Below, piece by piece: positions 38,310 through 47,234 of a stretch of 47,248 bases of DNA. Position numbers and translations under genes: made by a program. This DNA comes from an uncultured Gammaproteobacteria bacterium. Its GTDB lineage: Bacteria > Pseudomonadota > Gammaproteobacteria > Pseudomonadales > Azotimanducaceae. The DNA is taken from NCBI GenBank assembly GCA_913043815.1, contig CAJWNY010000011.1, positions 1-47,248 of the forward strand, in the 5' to 3' direction. Positions within the stretch are counted from its first letter, which is position 1, and each line of letters opens with the position of its first letter. Under the pieces are notes generated by a model that was given only the letters and a program-made list of their open reading frames with translations, made no database searches and had not been told where the DNA came from.

Positions 38310-39684
38310 GTCTTTTCTGATCTAACTTATAGCCTCCGTACAAAGCAGCTGCAATTAATCCCCAAATCATAGCAAATGGACCATCTATTATGCCTAGAGC
38401 GTATATTTTGTCTGGGTGTATTTCGCTGGCGGCTACGCCCTGAGGGAATTCAATTATGTCTAGCGCTATACCCGCAACAACATGACCAATACCGTTGGTC
38501 ACTTTCGCAAAAAAGGTTCTGGCGGAATAAAATATACCCTCCTGCCTGCGCCCTGTTTCTGCTTCATGCTCATCTGCAATATCCGCTAGGGCGGACATTA
38601 CACTGATATTGAGAACAGAACCGCAAGCAGAAGCAATAATGCCGAAAAGGACAACAAAGCTAACTAAAGTCCAGGTAGTGTTTGCAGGCGCTAAATCGAA
38701 AAGGCGCAGTGTTACTGCGGAAGACCAAGCAATACTAAGCCCCGCCGCACCCAGAATAATAGCCCAACGTTTCTCTATAATCTGATGCACTTTTGCAGTT
38801 GCTGCGAAGCCAATCGCGTAGCCAAAAACATTCCCAAGTATCAACCATCCAATCTGCTCGTCGGTAAATTCCCAGTAAAATGTTGCCATATAAAGACTTA
38901 ACGTTTCGTGAGTTCCAATTGTTATCGAAAGCGAAAAAAGACCAAGTAAGAGGTAACGATAATTTTTATTACCAAACGTTTTAAAAATATCAGCAAATAA
39001 TTGCTTTAAACTAAATGGCGGTAAATCATCCGGTGCTTGAGCCATTTTCTGTATCTGGTTGCGTGTCGCATAAGCTGACAAAAGCATGCAAATCATAACG
39101 AGAGATATACAAAAATAAACAACTGGGTTGTACGCCTCCTGGGTCATTCTGCCATTATCGAAACTGGGAAAAACGACAAACCAAACTGCGCAGTGCATAA
39201 TGATTACGCCAATGTAAGTAAATACATTGTTGTAGCTCATTATCCGAGTACGTTCGATATATTCACTGCTCAGCTCAGCTCCCATAGCCAAATGAGGGAC
39301 CGCAAATAATGTCGAGCAAATTCTCATCAAAACCAAAAACACAGTAAACCAAAGAAATAATTCGATACCCTGGATATCTGCTGGAGGATTGAAAATAAGG
39401 TATATCGTAATCACGAGAGGGAGAGGCGCCGCGAACATAAAGGGGTGTCGTCGCCCCAACTTAGAGCGCCATCGGTCGGATATAGAACCCATCAAGGGAT
39501 CCGTGATCGCATCCGATGCGATACCTATAGTAACCGCAGCTGCTGTGAGAGTTCCTGACAGCCCGAGTATCTGATTATAAAAAAAGAACGTAAGCGCGTT
39601 AAAAATCCAGTTAGTAGCTGCTTCGCCTGTAGCTCCAATTCCGAACGCTAGTTTAGTAGCATAAGAGACCGTTTTTTTTTCCAC
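38245..39684 (-). CDS. GPH-type (glycoside-pentoside-hexuronide) MFS transporter
   Basis: A 479-residue MFS_2 family transporter with twelve helices. Family marks are the start KLAFGIGATGEAATNWIFNAL, the AITDPLMGSISDRWRSKLGRRHPFM loop and the AVPHLAMGAEL and EAETGRRQEGIFYSARTF segments. GPH members carry sugars or glucuronides, but many marine relatives have unknown substrates. GTG at 39684 has AGGGGA about six bases upstream. It leads the minus-strand gene series and is divergent from the M20 amidohydrolase. Confidence 0.92.
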   Translation of the reverse strand: MEKKTVSYATKLAFGIGATGEAATNWIFNALTFFFYNQILGLSGTLTAAAVTIGIASDAITDPLMGSISDRWRSKLGRRHPFMFAAPLPLVITIYLIFNPPADIQGIELFLWFTVFLVLMRICSTLFAVPHLAMGAELSSEYIERTRIMSYNNVFTYIGVIIMHCAVWFVVFPSFDNGRMTQEAYNPVVYFCISLVMICMLLSAYATRNQIQKMAQAPDDLPPFSLKQLFADIFKTFGNKNYRYLLLGLFSLSITIGTHETLSLYMATFYWEFTDEQIGWLILGNVFGYAIGFAATAKVHQIIEKRWAIILGAAGLSIAWSSAVTLRLFDLAPANTTWTLVSFVVLFGIIASACGSVLNISVMSALADIADEHEAETGRRQEGIFYSARTFFAKVTNGIGHVVAGIALDIIEFPQGVAASEIHPDKIYALGIIDGPFAMIWGLIAAALYGGYKLDQKRHAEIRQKLEASKESKNIENTN

Positions 39685-40153
39685 AGAATTCCCCTAAAAT
39701 ATCAGTTACTAATGATTTCTTGAGTAACCCACTCATACTAGATTGATACTAGATCTAACGTCCACTTTTCAATTTAGGGACCTTTTCTGAATTGGACGCC
39801 CACCTAATCCGGTCAATACCTTCTTTAAGATAGTTCTAGACAGAGCAGTTTTCTATATAACGCATCCACATGGTTGAGGGCCGAAGCTGTGGCTTTGAGA
39901 ATTTTATCGATGTCTTACCCAATGTCCGAATTAATCGCTCAATACTGGCCAAAACCTCCGCGTAGCCTGACCTAAACTTTGGCTGCCAAATATTTTCAAA
40001 ACTTTTTAACACGCTCACCAACTGCTCTTACTAACAATACTAATAAAGGTCCCTAATACGAGGCAATCAAATCCGTATTAGTTGCCTAGAGTAAATATAG
40101 CAATCATCCAGAACTAGGGGCTATTATTAATAGAACACTTGAGGAGAGAGACA
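39685..40153. other. Divergent control region between GPH transporter and M20 amidohydrolase genes
   Basis: A 469-base gap containing a 12-bp inverted repeat (listed separately). Between its arms a minus-strand frame (39836-40021) reads as basic, protein-like sequence (FENIWQPKFRSGYAEVLASIE...) that I cannot assign. The gap could be a regulatory region, or hold the remains of a small mobile element. Confidence 0.4.
39774..40056. repeat. Perfect 12-bp inverted repeat, arms 283 bases apart end to end
   Basis: TTAGGGACCTTT (39774-39785) is the exact reverse complement of AAAGGTCCCTAA (40045-40056). The arms lie 90 and 98 bases from the starts of the two divergent genes, an almost symmetric placement. 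I see no flanking target-site duplication. Either a pair of operator sites or terminal repeats of a decayed element would fit. Confidence 0.6.
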
Positions 40154-41326
40154 ATGGAACTGGTGCACGAAATTGTTGAGATGGAGGCAGAGTTAAGCGT
40201 TTGGCGAAGAAACATACATGCGCACCCAGAACTTGGCTTTGCAGAAAATAGAACTTCCGACTTTGTCGCAGAAAAGCTCACTGAGTTTGGAATACAAGTA
40301 CATAGAGGAATCGGCAAAACAGGCTTAGTTGGCGTTTTACGAGAAGGAAACGAAACAAACTCCATTGGTCTTCGGGCAGATATGGATGCGCTGCCTATCC
40401 ACGAAAAAAATCAGTTTGATCATTGCTCAAAATCTGAGGGTACAATGCATGCCTGTGGGCACGATGGCCATACCGTAATGTTACTCGCAGCAGCAAAATA
40501 TCTAGCGGAGACGCGAAATTTTCAGGGGCAAGTGAACTTTATTTTTCAACCCGCAGAAGAAGGTCTTGGCGGAGCTAGGGCCATGATCAAAGATGGCTTA
40601 TTCGAAAAATTCCCCTGTGACCGTATATACGCGATGCACAACGGCCCTGGCTTGCCTGTTGGAAAATTTTCTGCTGTTCCTGGAGTACGCACGGCGGCTG
40701 GCGCGTTCTTCGACATTGATATCAAAGGCAAAGGTGGACATGGGGCTTTTCCTCACCTAGCAATTGACCCGATACCAATCGCTGCAGAAGTCGTTAGTGC
40801 CTTACAAACATTAATATCGAGAAGCACTGCCCCAAACGAAAGCGTCGTATTATCGGTTACGAAAATTCACGCTGGCGATGCTTATAATGTCATCCCTGAC
40901 TCAGCACGCTTGTCTGGAACTATCAGAACTTTCTCAATGGAAAAAATGAAGGAACTAGAATCACACCTCAATGCACTTTCACAAGGTATCGCATCTGCTC
41001 ACGGTGCCAGCGCAAACCTTATTTTCGAAGTGCCATTCCACCCCGTCGTAAACGATGAACCAGCGACAAATTTTGCCGCAGGCATCTGTAACGACCTAGT
41101 TGGCGAAAATAACGTCTATAGAACAGGCGATCCGGGCACTGGTTCTGAAGATTTCTCTTTTATGACAGAGCAAGTTCCAGGTTGTTATTTAGTAATTGGT
41201 AATGGTGAGCAAAGCAACGCGCTACATAATCCAAACTATGATTTCAATGATGAGGCGTTGGTATTCGGCGGCAGCTTTTTTGCGCGAGTCACGGAGAGTG
41301 AATTAGCTGTAGATCGAGTTCGATAA
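40154..41326 (+). CDS. M20-family amidohydrolase (hippurate hydrolase/N-acyl-amino-acid deacylase type)
   Basis: A 390-residue cytoplasmic metal-dependent hydrolase of the AbgB/HipO/IAA-amino-acid hydrolase group, cleaving N-acyl amino acids or small peptides. Metal and catalytic features are ADMDALPI (75-82), ACGHDGHT (100-107), PAEEG (132-136) and the late GSEDFSFM. The lid domain starts near residue 180 with GKGGHGAFPH. ATG 40154 has GAGGAG 7-8 bases upstream; an in-frame TTG at 40139 is ignored. It faces the GPH/MATE/ABC gene series, so it may act on a substrate that the ABC system imports. Confidence 0.93.
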   Translation: MELVHEIVEMEAELSVWRRNIHAHPELGFAENRTSDFVAEKLTEFGIQVHRGIGKTGLVGVLREGNETNSIGLRADMDALPIHEKNQFDHCSKSEGTMHACGHDGHTVMLLAAAKYLAETRNFQGQVNFIFQPAEEGLGGARAMIKDGLFEKFPCDRIYAMHNGPGLPVGKFSAVPGVRTAAGAFFDIDIKGKGGHGAFPHLAIDPIPIAAEVVSALQTLISRSTAPNESVVLSVTKIHAGDAYNVIPDSARLSGTIRTFSMEKMKELESHLNALSQGIASAHGASANLIFEVPFHPVVNDEPATNFAAGICNDLVGENNVYRTGDPGTGSEDFSFMTEQVPGCYLVIGNGEQSNALHNPNYDFNDEALVFGGSFFARVTESELAVDRVR

Positions 41327-41413
41327 CATTAGAAGGTCGTTAGAACTCAAGAATCTGTATTACCGTTAATGGATAATTACTTTGCATGTATTAAAAAATT
41401 TTAATAGCCGGCA

Positions 41414-41468
41414 AGCTCAAAGGATTTGTCTATAAAGCGGCCGGGCTTGCAGAATCCTTCTGCTTGGC
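41414..41468. repeat. Long interrupted hairpin upstream of the CoA-transferase genes
   Basis: CAAGC-TCA-AAGGATT (41414-41428) pairs with AATCCTT-CT-GCTTG (41455-41468), giving two stems of 7 and 5 bp with an internal loop and a 26-base apical loop containing GGCCGGGC. It lies after the M20 gene and 120 bases before the CoA-transferase pair. It could be a processing or attenuation structure; no T-tract follows. Confidence 0.5.
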
Positions 41469-41587
41469 AGATAAAGCAAATGCTGAAAGCATAGCGGAAA
41501 AGTGGGAAGGCCCCCAAACTAATCCCAACAACTCGCCAGTGCCCTGTCGGCGACGCCCTATCCCTCTAACGTTGGAGCAATGGATTT

Positions 41588-42622
41588 ATGGATAAAGTGT
41601 TAGAAATAGGAGGCTTCAGCGCCGGATTTTGTGGCAGGTTATTTGTGCAAAATAGCCACCAAGTAACACGGATCGAAACCCATCAACCGCCGGCTTGGGC
41701 GAGCAGTACTGCAATGTCGCTATTTTTACATGCCGGGAAAAAACAAGTCCAAATAGATCATAAGGACTTAGCGGAACTGGCATCAAATGCAGACATCGTT
41801 ATTTTAGAGGCCGCTTCTGCAGATGAAGCCACCGCCTACGGATTCGAGCAGTGGTCTACTCCCATAAAAGTAGTTATAACGCCCTTTGGCCTGAGTGGCC
41901 CAAAACGAAACTGGCGAGCCACACCACACACCTTGCTAGCCATGGGAGGCTATAGTCAGATAATTGGTGATGCCGGCCGAGCACCTCTTTCGCTGCCGGG
42001 TCATTACGTGGAATTTCAGACCGCGCAATTTGCGTTCACCGCCGCTAATGCTTGTAGGTTTTCGAGAGTATCTAATCAAATAGATGTCAGCATGTACGAG
42101 TCACTCCTTGCACTAAGCCAATTCACAACCGTTATGTGGAGTTGCGCCGGCAAAGTCCGATCTCGCCATGGCTCCGATTTTTATTGGGTAGTGCCCAGCA
42201 ATTTATTCCCGTGCGCAGATGGCTGGGTTTACATCAATACAGTGCCAACATTCTGGGACGAAATGACGGTTTTTGTAGGTCTACCTGAATTAATCATTGA
42301 TCCACGTTTCTCTAACAACGACCTGCGCATGCATAACCGCGACGCTTTGCATGAATTAGTTGGCGCTGCCTTATTGCCCTTATCGAAGAGCGAGATCCGA
42401 AAGAGAGCAACGGCGGCTCGAATCCCCGCAGGTGTCGTACAAACCTTTGGCGAAGTTTTATCGGACGAACACCTTGCAGAACGAGATTACTGGCAACAAG
42501 TGAAAGCTCTGGACCAACAACTTTTTACCTCTCCCAGCCTTGGCTACCGCATTAATCAAAGGCCCCAACCACTATTTGAGATGCAGGAAATAATCTCCTA
42601 CAAGGACTTGTCCGGTGAGTGA
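41588..42622 (+). CDS. Type III (CaiB/BaiF) CoA-transferase, short subunit lacking the catalytic Asp
   Basis: A 344-residue CaiB/BaiF-family protein, shorter than the usual 380-450. Family segments include ITPFGLSGPKRNW, DVSMYESLLALSQF and NLFPCADGWVYINT. The position of the catalytic Asp (in the TADYFSG-like motif of CaiB) is occupied by Glu142 in HYVEFQTA. With the overlapping next gene it probably forms a heteromeric enzyme like BbsEF, with this subunit non-catalytic; that is inference. ATG at 41588 follows GGAG at about 11 bases. Confidence 0.85.
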   Translation: MDKVLEIGGFSAGFCGRLFVQNSHQVTRIETHQPPAWASSTAMSLFLHAGKKQVQIDHKDLAELASNADIVILEAASADEATAYGFEQWSTPIKVVITPFGLSGPKRNWRATPHTLLAMGGYSQIIGDAGRAPLSLPGHYVEFQTAQFAFTAANACRFSRVSNQIDVSMYESLLALSQFTTVMWSCAGKVRSRHGSDFYWVVPSNLFPCADGWVYINTVPTFWDEMTVFVGLPELIIDPRFSNNDLRMHNRDALHELVGAALLPLSKSEIRKRATAARIPAGVVQTFGEVLSDEHLAERDYWQQVKALDQQLFTSPSLGYRINQRPQPLFEMQEIISYKDLSGE

Positions 42623-43871
42623 TTCCACAATGGTGAATGGACCACTAAACGGAATACGTATCCTTGACCTGACCCATGTTTGGGCTGGACCTTTAGCAAC
42701 CCGTATATTCAGTGACCTGGGCGCTCAAGTAGTTAAAATAGAACGATCTTTAGGACGAGGGATGAAAGTCGCAAGTGTGGAGCCATTAGCCGGCTGGATT
42801 GGCGGAACGCCGGGCGAGGAGCCATGGAATAACAACGCGGCCTTCGTTAAATTAGCTAGAAATGCCCAAAGCGTTAGCCTAGATTTGAAACGAACTGAAG
42901 GCCGAGATCTGTTCCTAAAATTAGTCGCGCTGGCCGACGTGGTTATTGAGAACTTTAGCGCGCGAGCAATGCCTTCTATGGAGCTGGGTTATGACGTCCT
43001 GAGTGAACACAACCCTAGCTTGATTTACATCACTATGCCGGGGTATGGCACCTACGGTCCGTATAAAGATTGGGTCGCCTTTGGCCCAACGGTAGAACCA
43101 ATGACAGGGCTATCTCAAATGCTCGGCTACAGCCTGCAGGAGCCACGTAATACTGCGATGGCACTAATGGATCCCATTGCAGCAACAACTGCTACTACCG
43201 CCCTATTAACTGCTCTGCGGGAACGCGAAGAAACCGGGTGTGGCGCATACGTCGAAATGTCACTGCATGAGGCTGGCATTGTCTTTAACGGGCCTTGGAT
43301 CATCGAGCATCAATTAGGTGGCAAACTACAGCCCTATGGCAATGCACATCCGACAATGTCGCCCCACGGAGTATATCCTTGTCTCACTCGGGGCCTAGGG
43401 GACGATGCAGACTGGGTCGCTATCGCCTGCCAAGAAGATAAAGACTGGCAAAGCCTTTTAACTCTGATCGGCGCAGATTTTGACCCCCAATGGGATCTGG
43501 CAAATCGCCAATTACACGCCGCAGATATTGATGAAATGATTAGCAAGTGGACTGTGCATCTAGATAAAGACATAGTCGCAGAGCAATTACAAAATGTCGG
43601 CATTGCCGCAGGGCCGGTGGCCTCTGCACCAGATATGTTGGCAGAACCTCACGCTGAAAACCGAGATTTTTTCGTGCCGTTAGAGCGCCAGAACACACGG
43701 GTGCCTGGAAATCCAATACACATGAAAGGCTTGTCCTCCGGACAATGGACACCTTGTCCGCCTTTGGGCGCACACAGCCAGAGTATTCTGCAGGATTGGC
43801 TTGGATATACGACACAGCAAACCCAAAATCTGGTGGACACCGGCATCATCGCCGAATGTCCACCAGACTAA
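42615..43871 (+). CDS. Type III (CaiB/BaiF) CoA-transferase, catalytic-type subunit
   Basis: A 418-residue CaiB/BaiF-family CoA-transferase of usual length, moving CoA between a carboxylic acid and a CoA donor. It begins LDLTHVWAGPLATRIFSDLGAQVVKIE and contains VVIENFSARAM, the GYGTYGPYKDW segment and the putative catalytic Asp186 in ALMDPIAATTA, matching the CaiB Asp169 position. GTG at 42615 overlaps the first gene by eight bases, with AAGGA about nine bases upstream. The tight overlap implies coupled synthesis of both subunits in equal amounts. Confidence 0.92.
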   Translation: MSDSTMVNGPLNGIRILDLTHVWAGPLATRIFSDLGAQVVKIERSLGRGMKVASVEPLAGWIGGTPGEEPWNNNAAFVKLARNAQSVSLDLKRTEGRDLFLKLVALADVVIENFSARAMPSMELGYDVLSEHNPSLIYITMPGYGTYGPYKDWVAFGPTVEPMTGLSQMLGYSLQEPRNTAMALMDPIAATTATTALLTALREREETGCGAYVEMSLHEAGIVFNGPWIIEHQLGGKLQPYGNAHPTMSPHGVYPCLTRGLGDDADWVAIACQEDKDWQSLLTLIGADFDPQWDLANRQLHAADIDEMISKWTVHLDKDIVAEQLQNVGIAAGPVASAPDMLAEPHAENRDFFVPLERQNTRVPGNPIHMKGLSSGQWTPCPPLGAHSQSILQDWLGYTTQQTQNLVDTGIIAECPPD

Positions 43872-44054
43872 ATACGAATCCTTAGTTGCAGAAATCTCTT
43901 GAGCTATTACCAGCAAGATCAAATACATTGCACAGGCTTACGCAGGAGCAGGACTTCACCAGTTTAGCAAGCGGGCCGAACCAATCTGCAGTGGTTGCCC
44001 TCTACATCTCTCTTGCGCTAATGTCTTGAGAAATGTCCAGGATGAGAGGTCCCG

Positions 44055-44909
44055 ATGCCACTTAATACGTTGCCGAATAATGCAAGTCCGGATCAAGTCT
44101 TAGCAGAGCTTGAGGAGAACGGGGCTGTTATCGTTAAAAATCTACTTAGCAGAAATGATGTTGATAAGCTAAATGCAGAGGTCTTACCTTTTGTAAATAG
44201 AACGCCCATGGGAAAAGATGATTTTATGGGTAAGTCAACTAAGCGCACAGGCGCATTGGCTGCTCGTTCTGCCGCGTGCAGAAATTTAATTGTGGACGAA
44301 CTAGCCCTGGCGACTGCAAACAAATTTTTGAGCCGCTACACGCGTAAAATTATTTTGCACCTCACACAAGTTATCCAAATTAATCCTGGTGGTGCGGCGC
44401 AAGAAATTCATAGAGATCGCTATGCATGGGGTAAATATCTACCTAAAGAAATTGAGCCTCAGCTAAGTACTATATGGGCGCTGACAGACTTTAATTCTGA
44501 AAATGGCGCTACTCAGTGTGTGCCTGGCAGTCATAAATGGTCATGGAGCCGCAAGCCAAAACCAGAAGAAATTTGTCAGGCCGAAATGACAAAGGGTTCG
44601 GTATTTTTCTATACTGGAAGCATTCTGCACGGCGGAGGAGCAAATACTTCTAAAATAATACGCATGGGCCTAAATTTGACCTACTGTTTGGGCTGGTTGC
44701 GTCAAGAAGAGAACCAATATCTTTCTTGTCCGCCAGGCATAGCAAAGGATTTCGATCACGTGCTACAAGACTTGCTAGGTTATACGCAAGGCGAGTATGC
44801 CTTGGGCTATTACAGTGATCCTTTTAACGAAACCGGGGAACAGGAAATTCTACCACCTGAAAGAATCTTGAACCGCTCCGCTGAGACAATAAAAATAGAT
44901 ATCGGTTAG
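44055..44909 (+). CDS. PhyH-family Fe(II)/2-oxoglutarate dioxygenase
   Basis: A 284-residue phytanoyl-CoA dioxygenase family protein. The iron ligands appear as H119 and D121 (IHRDRY) and the distal H191 (ILHGGGANTS), with R202 a candidate 2-oxoglutarate-binding residue. Members hydroxylate acyl-CoAs, amino acids or other small molecules. Being 183 bases after the CoA-transferase pair, it may act on the resulting acyl-CoA, but the substrate is unproven. ATG 44055 is preceded by GAGAGG at a good distance. Confidence 0.9.
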   Translation: MPLNTLPNNASPDQVLAELEENGAVIVKNLLSRNDVDKLNAEVLPFVNRTPMGKDDFMGKSTKRTGALAARSAACRNLIVDELALATANKFLSRYTRKIILHLTQVIQINPGGAAQEIHRDRYAWGKYLPKEIEPQLSTIWALTDFNSENGATQCVPGSHKWSWSRKPKPEEICQAEMTKGSVFFYTGSILHGGGANTSKIIRMGLNLTYCLGWLRQEENQYLSCPPGIAKDFDHVLQDLLGYTQGEYALGYYSDPFNETGEQEILPPERILNRSAETIKIDIG

Positions 44910-45530
44910 CTCATTCAAATAGGTACTCCGGGTTGCAGGACAAGAGCAATATCTAGAAGTTAGCGGTGGAGCAGTTCTCGTGCTAAGACTCCGAGGCCAC
45001 CTCGCTCTTTGGGAATGTCGGTTGTAGGCAGAACTTGAGAGAGTATCCATCGAAGCATTTCATTTGCTATGCCTATTAAAAGCGATAAAGCCATGAGCGG
45101 GAGCATTAGCGATTAAATAATCAGCAATCGGCGCGCCCAAAATTACCGTTGCTCTAATCTCATCAGTTAGGTTGAGAAGAAATACAGACTTATACAAGCG
45201 ATTGAGGGAAAATTTCGCACCGGCAACTCAATTCCTTCCCCTCATAAATACGCCCAAGATCAATATAAATAGCTTACTAATGCATCATCTGTTTTTTGGC
45301 GACGTAACGGAATATTCAGGGAACTAGGTGAACCCACCAGCAAACCGCCGGCGTAGTAAGTAGCTAGATCACTAAGAATCTACTGAAGGAAGTTTCCACA
45401 GGCTGATCAAGTAAGCGGACAGAGGCGCATAAAGAGGTGGTGTCTAACTAAGTCACCACACTGCCCTATTAGCCTGATAAGCATCCTTTAGGCCTGTAGA
45501 AATACGTTGGCGAACTCTTCCTGCGGCAAA
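44910..45530. other. Long gap with traces of decayed coding sequence
   Basis: A 621-base gap. On the minus strand several short stretches look protein-like in shifting frames. One is a 48-codon frame at 44960-45106 (MLPLMALSLLIGIANEM...TTDIPKERGGLGVLARELLHR). In another frame, just upstream of it, FSLNRLYKSVFLLNLTDEIRATVILGAPIADYLIANAP is open. Together they suggest an old pseudogene with frame changes. I cannot name the family. No terminator or RNA gene was seen. Confidence 0.35.
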
Positions 45531-45905
45531 CTATTTGAGCTTGCGCGCTATCACTTTAATCTCTGCAAGCGCTCCAGGAATAACCAACTCAGTTATACCT
45601 ATCCAAGTAGATGCTGGATAAGGCTCTTTGATAAATTCATCTTTTGCCTTGGCCATAGCGGCAGTATTTTTCTGCAGCTCTACCATGTATATCGTCGTGT
45701 CTATTATATCTTGATAACCAACACCGGCCGCTTTTAGAGTTTCACCAAGCGATACCCACGCGTTTCTAAATTCCTCTTCTGCTGAATCTCCACTTCCGAC
45801 AACACCTGAGAAAAAGATAAGATCGTCGTGCTGCACGGCCGGCGCAAAATGCCAGTTGTCGTAAGTTTTACGCGCAGATTCTGGAACGATTACTTGGATA
45901 GGCAT
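45531..45905 (-). CDS. Non-canonical RidA/YjgF-family protein
   Basis: A 124-residue YjgF/YER057c/UK114 family protein of normal length. Canonical RidA removes reactive 2-aminoacrylate as an imine deaminase and needs an Arg in the PARS-type motif; here that motif reads PAST (97-100), with Ser99 at the Arg position, while the late AEIKVIA segment keeps the Glu. It therefore belongs to a Rid subgroup without the iminase Arg and may serve a catabolic step instead. ATG 45905 has AAGGAG six bases upstream; the frame extends to 45926 with a worse start. Confidence 0.88.
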   Translation of the reverse strand: MPIQVIVPESARKTYDNWHFAPAVQHDDLIFFSGVVGSGDSAEEEFRNAWVSLGETLKAAGVGYQDIIDTTIYMVELQKNTAAMAKAKDEFIKEPYPASTWIGITELVIPGALAEIKVIARKLK

Positions 45906-46235
45906 GGTTTTCTCCTTTATAGACATATGGGGTCAGATATCTTTCAATCTGATCCACTTGACTATATCTCTCGAAACATAATTTGGTACAGCAAAGTTTA
46001 GCAAGAGAAAAGTCTTATACGCGACTAACGCATATCACAAGGCTTAGGGCGAAAAGCGGCTTTTAACTCTGTTCGACACAAAGTTGCAAAAATGATTTTT
46101 GTGGTGCTGAGTGCATAACTTCAATGCTCATTTGAGAAACGGCGCCAGCAAATTATCGCTTTTGCCATGTTGGCCAAGCTTAGAAGCAAGACTTGCGAGC
46201 AGCTGAATTACAGGCGGCAAAATACACTCACCTTC
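45906..46235. other. Gap between RidA-like and SDR genes
   Basis: A 330-base gap on the upstream side of the RidA-like gene and downstream of the SDR gene. I see no gene, terminator or repeat in it. Confidence 0.4.
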
Positions 46236-47234
46236 CTAAACGACTTTTAGGTCAATCAAACTCTGCGCACCGTCCCTAATAGCGATGTCGGCGTCCCGAG
46301 GTTGCCAGCCTATAGCCAGCGCCGGTGAATTATCAATCGCCTTAACTCGTCCGAGATCAGGGAGAAATTGTTTAATTTCCTTTAGAAAAACTCCGGCGAT
46401 TTTTGCCACTAAGTTAGGCATTTCTTGAGTTGGGATTTTTAGACGTGGATGTTCAGTTTTTATAGTCTTAGCGATATCCACAAACCAGCGGAAACCGTTG
46501 GCGCACATATAACGGTTTCCCGCCGCTTCGGGCGTTTCTAGCACCAGCCTGTGGAGAATGGCCACATCTCGCACATCAACTATCTCAAAACCAAGTTTCG
46601 GCAAAATTGGATAGGACCCTCTCATAAGGAGGTAGAGTGCCTCTAACGAGCTACCATAATCTGCCTCTAATGCTGGCCCTAGTACGAGCGCCGGGTTTAT
46701 GGCAACCAACTCTAGATCATGTTGTTTCGCATATTCCCAAGCGGCTCTTTCGGCGACGGTTTTGCTCTTAACGTAGGGTGACAAGTCATTGCGAGAGAGA
46801 TCTGTCCAATCCTGATCGGTGAAAGTGCCGCTATCCCTGCTACCAGACGTGACAGCCGCCACAGACGAAGTAAGTACCACCCGCTTGATTCCACTGGCAG
46901 TTGCCGCTTTGAGTACATTGATTGTGCCTGTTTTTGCGGGAACGATGACATCGTCCTCATCTTCCGGCTGAACTACGGGCACTGGAGAGGCCACGTGCAA
47001 AATACTGTCGCAACCGCGAGCAGCTTCTACCCAACTTGCCTCATTCATTAAATCAGCTGAAACGAATTCGAGAGCGTCGATGCGATCTGTATAGTCTGCC
47101 AATATGGCTTTGATCGCTTCTCCGCGCGCTGAATCGCGGAGCGTACCGCGCACCTCGTATCCATGACTAAGCATCTCAAGAATGCAGTGACCGGCGATGA
47201 ATCCACTCGCTCCGGAAATCAGAACCTTGGGCAT
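46236..47234 (-). CDS. Extended SDR: NAD(P)-dependent epimerase/dehydratase, dihydroflavonol-reductase-like
   Basis: A 332-residue Rossmann-fold reductase of the extended short-chain dehydrogenase family. It starts with the nucleotide-binding ISGASGFIAGH (6-16), has VLTSSVAAV with the catalytic Ser, and a YVKSK motif (Tyr-x-x-x-Lys). This pattern matches DFR/aldehyde-reductase-like enzymes that reduce ketones or aldehydes with NADPH. ATG 47234 is preceded by AGGAT. Only 14 bases remain to the window end, so its upstream context is unseen; it may belong to the same catabolic region. Confidence 0.92.
   Translation of the reverse strand: MPKVLISGASGFIAGHCILEMLSHGYEVRGTLRDSARGEAIKAILADYTDRIDALEFVSADLMNEASWVEAARGCDSILHVASPVPVVQPEDEDDVIVPAKTGTINVLKAATASGIKRVVLTSSVAAVTSGSRDSGTFTDQDWTDLSRNDLSPYVKSKTVAERAAWEYAKQHDLELVAINPALVLGPALEADYGSSLEALYLLMRGSYPILPKLGFEIVDVRDVAILHRLVLETPEAAGNRYMCANGFRWFVDIAKTIKTEHPRLKIPTQEMPNLVAKIAGVFLKEIKQFLPDLGRVKAIDNSPALAIGWQPRDADIAIRDGAQSLIDLKVV

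Noticed and set aside
41588-43871. Glu in the SMYES and SLHEA segments of the CoA-transferases as a lost catalytic residue
   Set aside because: In CaiB the catalytic Asp lies earlier, in the TADYFSG motif; the later position is Glu in CaiB too.
44045-44054. GGTCCC before the PhyH start as another copy of the 39774/40056 repeat
   Set aside because: Only six bases match, and they lie in the ribosome-binding region; expected by chance.
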